Source of the DNA: Symbiodinium natans
Lineage: Eukaryota; Sar; Dinophyceae; Suessiales; Symbiodiniaceae
Assembly: GCA_905221605.1 (NCBI GenBank)
Contig: CAJNDS010000335.1
Span: 768,910 to 832,909 of the forward strand
Direction: 5' to 3'
Length of the DNA: 64,000 bases
Shown here: positions 47,001-53,332 of the stretch, in pieces
How the letters are laid out: each line of letters begins with the position of its first letter
Numbering within the stretch: position 1 is the stretch's first letter
Notes under the pieces: generated by a model
What the model saw: only the letters and a program-made list of their open reading frames with translations
Told to the model about the DNA's origin: nothing
Databases searched by the model: none
Position numbers and translations under genes: made by a program

Positions 47001-50000
47001 GTTCAGGGCTTTTAGGGTTGAGGGGTGAGGCTGCACATGGCTGAGCCTATGAGCTTCTCTCTGAGCCCTCCTAAGCCCCTTGATCGAGGGATGTTGCCTC
47101 TTTTACTCACAGGAGGGGGGGGGGGAGGGGGAGGGGGCGGGGGGGGGCGGGGGAAGGGGGGTGGGATGGGGGAGGGGGGGGGAGGGGGGGGAGGGGGGGA
47201 GGGGGGGGGGGATGGGGGGGGGGGGGAGGGGGGGGGAGGGGGGGGAGGGGGGGCCAGGCACCTCGGCAACCTTAGCAAAGCCTAGGTCGCCTTAGAAAGT
47301 AGCAGGGAGTATTAGAAGCTTGGGTTACACGGCCCCCTTGAACCCTAAACCCTAAACCCTAAACCCTAAACCCTAAACCCTAACCCTAAACCCTAAGCCC
47401 TAAACCCTAAACCCTAAACCCTCCCCTAAGCCCTCCCTTACGTACCCCCTTTGAACCCCCCCCCCGGCCCGTTTAAGAGCCCCGCAATCTAACAATTCCA
47501 GAAATTGCTTCTGTTGGCCTGGTCGACTCGAAGCCCTCCACTTGGGATGTTCACCCCTTATACTAACAGAGGGTTTAGGGTTTCGGGTTTAGGGTTTAGG
47601 GTTTAGGGTTTGGGGGTTTGGGGGTTAGGGTTTAGGGTTTAGGGTTTGGGGGTTTGGGGGTCAGGGTTCAGGGTTTAGGGTTTAGGGTTTGGGGGTTAGG
47701 GTTTAGGGTTTAGGGTTTAGGGTTTAGGGTTCAGGGTTGAGGGTTGAGGGTTGAGGGTTTAGGGTTTAGGGTTTAGGGTTTAGGGTTTCGGGTTTCGGGT
47801 TTAGGGTTTAGGGTTTAGGGTTCAGGGTTTAGGGTTTAGGGTTTAGGGTTGTCCTTCATAGGGATTAGCATAGGGGGCGCTAGAATCCCTGTTAAGGGCT
47901 GTTAGCTTAAGGGGACATCCCAACCCTCAACCCTCAAGACCCTAAGCCTCAAATCCTAAACCCCAGACCTCAAACCCAAAAACCCTGGGCCCTGGACCCT
48001 AAACCCTAAACCGTAAACCCTGAACCCTGAACCCCATACCCTGAAACCGTGGATAGGGAGACCCGAAACCCTGGAACCCAACTTGCTTCGCCAATAACCA
48101 AAGTGACAAAAAGGGTAAAGCTTTGTTCTTCCTACTACATAAGGAAACCCAAAGAGTTTAAAGTTCAAATCTTGGCCAACTAGACCCTGAACCCTAAACC
48201 CTAAACCCGAAACCCTAAACCCTAAACCCCAACCCTGAGCCCAAAACCTGGAACCCCAAAGCTCTTTAGATGCAGGCTCTACCATGGCCCGGACCACAGG
48301 AGCCGGGTCGGCTAAGCCGGTGGTTTCGATGATGACCTCAAGGGCTCTAGGGCGGTTTAGGGTCTTAGGGTGTTTAGGGTTTCAGGTTAGTTTAGGGTTT
48401 TCAGAGTTTTAGGGTTTAGGGTGCAAGGCCAATTTGAATCGGAAGGGGTATATATCAAAAAGAAACAAGGAGATTCAGAGGGCACAAGTGCGGTTGGCCA
48501 TCGGCTCTTAGCATCCTTTCTCTTCTTCAGCGGCTGGGTCATAATCACGCTCCTGATCACGGACGTCAGGGTTGAACGCCAAGATGGGCATTTCCCAAAA
48601 GAGGGGTACCCCCGTGTATTACCCAAAATAGAATAGAGTCCCCTTAAAGGGACCCCCAAAAAGGGTACCCCTCTTCTTATATAGAAACCCCCATATTGTC
48701 TGTGGAGAGTTCGGCTGATCGCTAGCTTACCTGTTCTTTATGGCGGGGTGTAGACTCTGAATGGCACTCGATGGCTTCTGTTTTTCATTCCTTCTTCTGC
48801 TTCTTCTCCTTCTTCTGCTTTTTCTGTTTCTTCTCCGTCTTCTCCTTCTTCTGTTTCTTCTCCTTCTCCTTTTCCTCCTTCTTCTCCTTCTTTTCCTTTC
48901 CCGTGCACCGCAAGATCTTTTGTAGCCCGCTTCGCAGCTCAAGCCAAACTGCCCCAAGTTCTTGAGAGATCAGAACGGGCCATATGGGCAAAAGCCATGC
49001 ATTGTGCAACAACGCAAAAAACCCTTTAAAAAAAAACCTGGGAAATGATAGAAAGACATGCCGAAAGACCTGAGACTCTAAAACCCCCTTAGGAGGCCGG
49101 GCCCCATCCAGAGGCTTGCTGTTCTTGATGGAGTTCTTCACCTCTGCAGGGCATACTTGGAGGCTCATGGCACTTGTAACCCAACCATAGCTGTACTCAT
49201 AACCCACTTCTAAGAACCCCTAAACCCTAAACCCTAAGTACAAAACTCTGAAGGCTGAAAGTGCCATTACATGGCTATAACTGAAATAGAGGGGCAGTTT
49301 ACCATGAACCTCCGAGAGGGCTTAAGTCCTAAACCATAGGCCCTAAACCCTAACCCTAAACCCTAAACCCTAAACCCTAAACCCCAAACCCTAAACCCTA
49401 AACCCTTACCCTAAACTCTTAGAACAAAGGCGAGATGGGGTTGGGACTATCTAGGAGTGACCCGAGACCCTAATCCCTAAACAAACTGCCTGCGGGCGTT
49501 GGCTGGGTCTTAGGGCCTCAGAGAGGGGCGTCAGTCGACCGACTACATCTCGCGTTGCCTCAAGAGAATATTCGGGAAACTCCTGAAGTAAATCGCTCGT
49601 TTCGGAGGTGAGACGAAGCTTTCCATTCCCCTCCACACTTAACTCACGCCCACCCTCTCCCCAGGGCGCCATCTTCTTCAGGCCAGCGATGAGGTCACCC
49701 CGGACGGTGCAGCAGATGCAGCCGTTATTCCTGAGATGTGCAGAGGACACAGCTGGGCTTGAGTAGCAAGTTTTCATCCCATGGCGCCGTGCAGCAATGG
49801 GGGTTGCCGAAATTAGGGAAACCTCACTGGGGTCCTTCTTATAAGGGAATCCTACTATTTGGGGGGCCCCTTATTTTCGTAAACCCCCAGATGAAGCCGA
49901 ACAGGCAGCACACACCGTCAAGAGAGCACGCCACGGCTGCCATCATGTGCGCACAAAACCCTGAACAAGCAATACAAAAAAACACAACCCCAAAGCAACC

Positions 50001-52712
50001 CTGATACCTGAACCTCTAAACGCCTAAAGCCCTAAACCCTAAACGCCAGCAAAGCCCTGATGAGAGCATGTTCTATGCAGCAGGAGCTCATCTCGATGAT
50101 GTTCTCCTCACGACATGCGCAGATGAGGCAGGGCTTAAGGTTTAGACGTCAGGGTTCAAAAGACTGCCCCACATGTACACTCACCAATAGGTTCAAAATA
50201 CCAGAGAAAACGCCAACAGCAATACAGAATCTTGACCCGACTTCATACGGTGGAAGATGCCTGAAATCATATCGTCACCATATGACTTAGGTCTATATTG
50301 CGGTTGGTGAGTGTAGAGATGGCTGTTTATGAACCTTGGTGAGTGTGTATATGTTGGGTGTCCGTCTGGTGGTCGCTACCCCCTTCGTGCTGCTTGTGCC
50401 ACTTGCTCTCTATATAACTCTCCATTTGATGAGGTTTGGCGCTGTGTTCTTCGCGACTGCTGCTTGTCCTGGCCCCTCTGATATTCGTCATCAGTGCCGT
50501 CCTTTGCTGACCACCTGTCTTTTCATAGCCTGCAGTTTGCTGGTGTTTCTGTCGCTGTGGATGAACCTCGTCTGTCTATGCTGGATGCCATTGTTGAGTC
50601 TCTTGTGAGTTCAGTTACTAATCTCAAGTACGATGCTGTCGTTCAGCTGTGCAAGGACAACTGTCGTTCCCCCTCTGCTTTTCCTAACCGGCAGAGAGCT
50701 GCTCTTTCCAGGTGGAAATGCCTCATTGGACTTATTGGTCCTTGGCAAAAGGGCAAACATGTGGTCTCCCTTTTGATGTCATTGCTCGGGACGGGTTCTG
50801 TGTAGCACTGGCAGGGGGTGGCGAGGGCGAGGGGTGGGGGGGCGGGTGGTGGGTGTGCACCGGATTCTCAAAACAAGATACACTCAACCCCCAATCCTCC
50901 GTCGTCAGCGGGCCGGCTTCGATAAGGTTGTCGTCGATGCCGACCTCGTTTCGGAGTTGGGAGACGCGGACTTTTTAGGGCTTAGGGTATAGGGTTTAGG
51001 GTGTGTAGGGTTCGGGGTTTACGGTTTTAGAAATGTGTGGGATTTGGAGTTTAGAGGTTTGCAAGCTTCGGGGTTTATGGGGTGTGGGCTTAGGGTTTAG
51101 GGTTTGGGGCTCAGGATTAGGGTACAGCTGTTTATAAGTTCAGGGTTTCGGGGTTAAAGACTCAGGGTACAAGGGGGAAGGAGGTTTCTGGGCTTGGGGC
51201 TTCGGGGTTCAGGGTTTTCCAGGCTGTAGGGGTTAGGGTCGAGGGGTTCAGGGGGTCCCTGTTAAAACTGCTCCAAACGTACCCTAAGCTTTAGCAAGCT
51301 TTAGCCCCTTAACCTCGAACCCTAAACCCCTAAACCTAAAAACCCTAAACGCACACATCCCTCAACCCGAAGCACCAAAACTGGCCGAAACGCCCTGCCT
51401 CTCCGAATTCGTTCTCGATGACGGCAATGCGCTTGCCGTGGCATTCCTGGAGGAGCTTGGGTTTGGGGTCTAGACCCCAGAGTATCCTAGGAAGAAAAAG
51501 GGTGCCCCATAAGGGAACCTAAACCAACTAAAACAGGGGCCTAGGGGTTTAGGGCTTCGGGTTTTCAACCTTCCGGGTTCGGAATAAGGGCTGCCTGCTA
51601 CCTCTTGGACAGGGTGTGGTCTGATTCTCGAATGGTACCGTACCTGATTTCACTCCCCCGTACCCCCAAGCCCCTCATCGACCCCAAAATTCCACGAACT
51701 TAACGTATCCACCTCCACCCGTCTAACCGGTTCTAAGTAAAACCCAAAAACTAACCGCAAACCCCAAGCCCAAAATCCTTACGAGGCATGTATACGTACA
51801 TGCCACCATATGTACAACCCTAAACCCGAAACCCTAAACTCCATATGTATATGTGCCGGCCAAACGTCGTGCAGGATCCGATTCAGCAGCGTCGTTTTCC
51901 CGCTGCCTGACTTGTGAGGTTTAGGGTTTAGGATGTAAGCCAATTCTTGGCCTTCGGAAGCCAATTGAGGGCCTTCTGAAGGAAATTTTTGGCCTTCTGA
52001 AGCCAATTTGAGTCTCTGAACTTTTTGGCCAAGCCAATTTTGGCCTCTGAAGCCAATTGTGGCCTTCTGAAGCCAATTTTGGACCTTCTGAAGCCAATGT
52101 GGGTCTCTAAACCAGTTTTGGCCTTCTGAAGCCAATTTTGGTCAATTTTGGGCCGTCTCCAGCCAGTTTGGGCCTCTGAAGCCAATTTGGGCCTTCTGAA
52201 GCCAATCTGGGCCTCTGAAACCAATTTTGGCTTTCTGGGGTTTAGGGTTTAGGATTTAAGGCTAAAAGGGGTCTGGGGATATTCTGAAGGTCGCATCCAT
52301 GCTGGTGACTATGGCTTTTGGAGATTTTATGGGGTGATGGAGGGCTGAGCACTTAGGGTTTAGGGTTCAGGGTTTCGGGTTTAGGGTCAATGCTAACCCA
52401 CAATAGCCACACTAGCTCTTAAATGCTCCCTATCTTAACCTTTCTTCGGGGAGTGATTCACTAGGGGTGGGGAAGGATGGTTGCACAGCAAATGGCCCCA
52501 GAAGTAGAGGCCTGAGTCTGAAAACCATAACCCCTAAAAAGCCTGGGTGCCCTCCCTAAACCACCCAAAAAACCCCTAAGCCCCAAACCCTAAACCCTCT
52601 AAATCAAGAAATCCAAACAAGACCTCAACCGCGAAGCCTCAAAACAATCACAAACCCGATCACCCTCCCAGAGCCCCCGGCCGAGGAATCCAGTAAGCAC
52701 GGTCACCGGCAC
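30207..52712 (-). CDS. CobW/COG0523-family G3E GTPase (CBWD/ZNG1-like), many micro-exons
   Basis: P-loop GTPases of this family act as metal chaperones or metal-cofactor insertases; the CBWD/ZNG1 branch passes zinc to methionine aminopeptidase. Exons placed by hand (minus strand, in order): 52712-52682, 51906-51866, 51446-51399, 50944-50897, 50106-50090, 49730-49670, 49141-49105, 48346-48283, 46252-46047 (split by an introner), 37843-37805, 37124-37074, 36467-36445, 35808-35784, 35056-35027, 34695-34618, 34276-34223, about 32050-31987, about 31270-31205, 30841-30786, 30245 to about 30207. Motifs in order: TVLTGFLG+SGKTTLLN (Walker A), KRIAVIENEFGE, NNGCICCTVRGDL (metal-binding CICC), IIETTGLADPAPV, LDGIVTLVDAKH, FADRILLNKCDLVDE (NKxD), VDMDFILGIQAFDLD, HDDRVTSAG, KLNEWLGWLL, FRTKGVLAV, KLTFIGKN. 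Nearly all joins keep frame and family order. The first exon and stop are uncertain: 53571-53516 may be an N-terminal exon. Two other genes lie inside its introns. Confidence 0.9.
30288..30515. repeat. TTTAGGG array in a CobW intron
   Basis: About 30 heptamer units between CobW exons 30841-30786 and 30245. Confidence 0.9.
32205..32282 (-). CDS. Exon-like segment in a CobW intron, unrecognised
   Basis: A heptamer-free stretch that reads on the minus strand as ACFASMWAALEAELKTPWQ. It is in the same intron as the secreted ORF and downstream of it on that strand. It does not match the CobW order, so it could be a 3' exon of the nested gene or chance. Confidence 0.3.
32760..33515 (-). CDS. Secreted two-repeat protein, intronless, unrecognised family
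   Basis: A 251-codon uninterrupted ORF. The N-terminus is a plausible signal peptide (MAMMQKALCCTLLCLTVAGE). The mature part holds two copies of a module: CVLSNLDQAWGWHPVLVGSG-PDTGGPYDIYGVGSRV-VETPSGHWQFMLR and CVLQKCMETWGFKPHAPNSG-SDTGGPYDVYGLGATV-VESPSGKWEFVLQ, each with a Cys-Trp core and a DTGGPYDxYG motif. A His/Gln-rich linker separates them. It lies in the CobW intron between exons 34276-34223 and 32050-31987 on the same strand. It has no intron and no heptamer repeats, unlike every neighbour, which suggests a retroposed copy. I do not recognise the domain. Confidence 0.75.
   Translation of the reverse strand: MAMMQKALCCTLLCLTVAGEDFLSRKSSISTRCLLQGWADNNHLGDILKATQDCFTRNAVQTDQGEVVLQGTLGVATGCVLSNLDQAWGWHPVLVGSGPDTGGPYDIYGVGSRVTMIAVETPSGHWQFMLRKGHSGLKAGSTNASHAPVSVHSHHRGDATQQQEADLIHFAESCFSKQDVDTSNLGSLQMTLGRNVDCVLQKCMETWGFKPHAPNSGSDTGGPYDVYGLGATVVGVESPSGKWEFVLQLKY
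33885..34100. mobile_element. Diverged TACTTGGAGGTTCAT-family element with an internal CCCTAAA array
   Basis: The left end has CACTTAGAGGTTTACAGCGG then TTCATAGCAC; the right end has AAGTTCCATGAGCCTCCAAG. Between them, CCCTAAA repeats run from about 33938 to 34008. It lies in a CobW intron. Shared interior strings (AAGTGCCCTA, TTGTAAGT) link it to the 5663 copy. Confidence 0.55.
34223..37843 (-). CDS. CobW middle exons (NKxD motif to HDDRVTSAG)
   Basis: Seven exons: 37843-37805 (DKPEGVENEAVEQ), 37124-37074 (LAFADRILLNKCDLVDE, the guanine-specificity NKxD), 36467-36445 (AHLTEVE), 35808-35784 (RIRMINES), 35056-35027 (VKIRRTTQSE), 34695-34618 (VDMDFILGIQAFDLDKILE) and 34276-34223 (DHQHDDRVTSAGFHVKGE). 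The phases fit: the 23-nt exon ends two bases into an Arg codon that the next exon completes. Donors by best fit are GC for the first five and GT for the last two. That five of these exons are 10-17 codons and still join in frame in family order is strong evidence that the reading is real. Confidence 0.9.
34745..34824. repeat. TTTCGGG array
   Basis: Mostly consecutive TTTCGGG units in the CobW intron just upstream (minus-strand sense) of the 34695 exon. Confidence 0.85.
38256..38370. mobile_element. 115-bp element with perfect 14-bp inverted ends
   Basis: CTTGGTAGCCCAGC at 38256-38269 and GCTGGGCTACCAAG at 38357-38370 are perfect inverted repeats. It lies in the large CobW intron downstream of the nested gene. 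No other copy seen in the window. Confidence 0.55.
38440..38930 (-). CDS. Exon-like segments between the RCC1-type gene and the CobW NKxD exons
   Basis: About 38925-38840 reads GFRLAVRDPKLPISSQSPEV then FDDQLW; about 38800-38745 reads EREGRDRQRKREAALL; about 38470-38410 reads EELLGDSAKGHKNEKD. All open on the minus strand after AG. They could be 3' exons of the nested RCC1-type gene or of yet another nested gene. They are not CobW, because the flanking CobW exons already join without them. Confidence 0.35.
39515..39745. repeat. Degenerate tandem repeat TGCTGCGGTGAATCGGGCAA
   Basis: Three spaced copies (about 39532, 39648 and 39720) of a unit with ATCGCA, ATGCTGCGGTGAATC and GCAAGCACCT. It lies in a heptamer-free stretch of about 1.2 kb (39000-40250) in which I see no convincing gene. 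Confidence 0.6.
40323..45539 (-). CDS. Ubiquitin-like + RCC1-type repeat protein, nested in a CobW intron
   Basis: Dinoflagellate-type protein with an N-terminal ubiquitin-like fold (LPVFLLSGRCVQVEV, then FEGQAFTPESTVQEAGLGST) followed by RCC1/HERC-like propeller repeats. Exons: about 45539-45430, 45301-44637 (FAAQRRDGTVVTWG, FTALRRDGTVVCWGD, FAAVLHTGRVVMWGED), 44322 to about 44262 (FAAVLRDGSVVSWGD), 43145-43080 (LRHVRQLEASEEAFVALLDG), 42601-42551 (VAAWGNDEFGGSCRAVQ), 41862-41800 (AQLTNVRKVAASRAACAALR), about 41144-41103 (DGTVVTWGDPQAGG) and 40410 to about 40323 (LQELVDLTGSEHGFVAT). The joins rebuild complete repeat units. Exon 2, at 665 nt, is unusually long here. The 3' end is unclear: exon-like segments at about 38925-38840 and 38800-38740 may or may not belong. 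The whole gene sits between two CobW exons that join perfectly. Partners are unknown; such repeats usually mediate protein binding. Confidence 0.8.
42843..42920. repeat. GGGGGTT array
   Basis: About eleven perfect GGGGGTT units, another homogenised heptamer variant, inside the RCC1-type gene. It is likely to form G-quadruplexes. Confidence 0.9.
43915..44468. repeat. Facing CCCTAAA and TTTAGGG arrays in the RCC1-type gene
   Basis: CCCTAAA array at 43915-44235 and TTTAGGG array at 44347-44468, with exon 44322-44262 between them. The arrays are inverted relative to each other and could pair in the transcript. Confidence 0.9.
46047..46252 (-). CDS. CobW exon LDGIVTLVDAKHLIMHLDE, interrupted by an introner
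   Basis: The family segment with the conserved LDGIVTLVDAKH stretch. Read continuously it hits a stop inside the 90-bp insert at 46126-46215. Taking out the insert and one copy of its 8-bp flanking repeat restores a single open frame from the acceptor at 46252 (GGCAG before GAC) through ARWRESISTRSLDGIVTLV. The frame then matches the ends of the neighbouring exons: the preceding exon ends in phase 0, and this one ends HLDE in phase 0 before DKPEGVENEAVEQ at 37843. Either the insert is spliced out as an intron or this copy is disrupted. The sequence alone does not decide. Confidence 0.85.
46126..46215. mobile_element. 90-bp introner-type element with 8-bp target duplication
   Basis: Terminal inverted repeats: the left end begins TTGGGATGTTCCCCC, the right end is GGGGGAACATCCCAA, and the match extends to ACTAACAG/CTGTTAGT. 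It is flanked by the perfect direct repeat TGCTCTCG (46118-46125 and 46216-46223). It interrupts a CobW exon; removing it with one repeat copy restores the frame. Relatives lie at 47542-47923 and about 57000-57124. Confidence 0.88.
46880..46999. repeat. TTTAGGG array
   Basis: Near-perfect array in the CobW intron between exons 48346-48283 and 46252-46047. It is followed at 47106-47252 by a G-rich purine tract. Confidence 0.9.
47106..47252. repeat. G-rich purine tract
   Basis: About 147 bases of G runs broken by single A (few C or T), in a CobW intron. It is likely to form G-quadruplexes, and Gly- or Pro-rich ORFs over it are artefacts. Confidence 0.9.
47542..47923. mobile_element. Related inverted-repeat element containing a heptamer array
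   Basis: The left end TTGGGATGTTCACCCC with TATACTAACAG and the right end CTGTTAGCTTAAGGGGACATCCCAA match the 90-bp element. The middle holds a TTTAGGG-type array (about 47570-47850) where the short relative has about 30 bp. The flanks CCCTCCAC (47534-47541) and CCCTCAAC (47924-47931) agree at 7 of 8 bases, a likely old target duplication. It lies in the intron between CobW exons 48346-48283 and 46252-46047. Confidence 0.75.
48283..52712 (-). CDS. CobW 5' exon block (GTP-binding half)
   Basis: Eight short exons carry Walker A, the IENEFGE segment, the CICC motif and the ETTGLADPAPV segment. Exon 1 (31 nt) ends one base into the Gly codon that exon 2 (41 nt) completes, which rebuilds GFLGSGKTTLLN across the join. 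Exon 5 (50106-50090, ENIIEM) is only 17 nt. Donors by best fit, in order: GC, GT, GC, GA, GA, GC, unresolved, GT. Acceptors are AG, nearly always followed by G. The introns hold heptamer arrays, a (TTCTGAAGCCAATTTTGGCC)-type minisatellite at 51935-52235, an AT-rich tract at 52735-52880 and an inverted-repeat element at 49154-49317. Confidence 0.9.
48599..48675. mobile_element. 77-bp inverted-repeat element AAGAGGGGTACCC
   Basis: AAGAGGGGTACCC at 48599-48611 and GGGTACCCCTCTT at 48663-48675 are perfect 13-bp inverted ends, with a further AGTCCCCTT/AAGGGACCC palindrome inside. It lies in a CobW intron. It could be a small introner or a stem-loop. Confidence 0.5.
48783..48898. repeat. TTCTTCTCC pyrimidine repeat
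   Basis: Imperfect TTCTTCTCC/TTCTTCTGC units in a CobW intron. Lys/Glu-rich and Phe-rich ORFs here are artefacts. Confidence 0.85.
49154..49317. mobile_element. TACTTGGAGGTTCAT-family element close to a CobW exon
   Basis: Begins TACTTGGAGGCTCATGGCAC and ends TTTACCATGAACCTCCGAGA, with a short CCCTAAA run inside (about 49218-49236). Its left end is 13 bases from the CobW exon edge at 49141, so it makes up much of the 3' end of that intron. Confidence 0.65.
51935..52235. repeat. Minisatellite of about 20-24 bp, GGCCTTCTGAAGCCAATTTT
   Basis: About a dozen imperfect copies in the CobW intron between exons 52712-52682 and 51906-51866. It is unrelated to the heptamer. Apparent ORFs over it are the repeat translated. 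Confidence 0.85.
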
Positions 52713-52734
52713 CTGCACATATTTGTTATATGTA

Positions 52735-52772
52735 TGCATATGTGTATATAAATATATATATTTGTATATATG

Positions 52773-52811
<39 letters not shown>

Positions 52812-52880
52812 CACATAATTGTAATGCTATATGTGTATATATATATATATGCATGTATAGGCACATATATGTATATACTT
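52735..52880. repeat. TATA-rich microsatellite
   Basis: (TA)n and TATGTATA runs in the intron upstream of CobW exon 52712-52682. Tyr/Ile-rich ORFs on both strands are artefacts. A similar TA tract is at 9556-9633. Confidence 0.85.
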
Positions 52881-53332
52881 CCTACATCATCTATATTCAA
52901 CATACATATGTGTACATCCTTATATTATATTCATAGGCGTCATCCGGAATTTTTGTCAAGCCCTACACACCGCAGGGATTCTGCCCTGTGGGCCCCTGGG
53001 ACCCAGAGAAGCTGTCTTCCGAGCCAGAAACACCATTTAGGGTTTGGGGTGCGGGTAGCTTGATGCTTGGTCTACCTGACCATTGTCGAGGCCATGTTTG
53101 GTATAAACAAAAGGATTTTCTCCGAAATGGTGTTCCTGAAGAGGCCCGCAAGCTAGCTCAGACATCAACCATAGGCCTTCAATCGCAAGATGCCTTTTTG
53201 CTTGTAAACCAAAGAAGCGCGAACAGCCTCCCTCAACCCTGAACCTGCCTCAACCTCTAAATCCACCCCAGCGCCTATTTGGGGTTTTGGGTTTAGGGTT
53301 CAGGGCTTGCCGGTCGGGGTATTCAGAATATC

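Noticed and set aside
47012-47295. Pro-rich and Gly-rich ORFs
   Set aside because: Translation of a G-rich purine tract.
48727-49207. Lys/Arg-rich ORFs up to 140 codons
   Set aside because: The basic part is a TTCTTCTCC repeat read on the other strand. Only the 49141-49105 segment is kept, as a CobW exon.
51779-52224. ORFs with repeated GFRRPKLASE and NWLQKA
   Set aside because: Translation of a minisatellite. Only 51906-51866 (SGKTTLLN) is kept.
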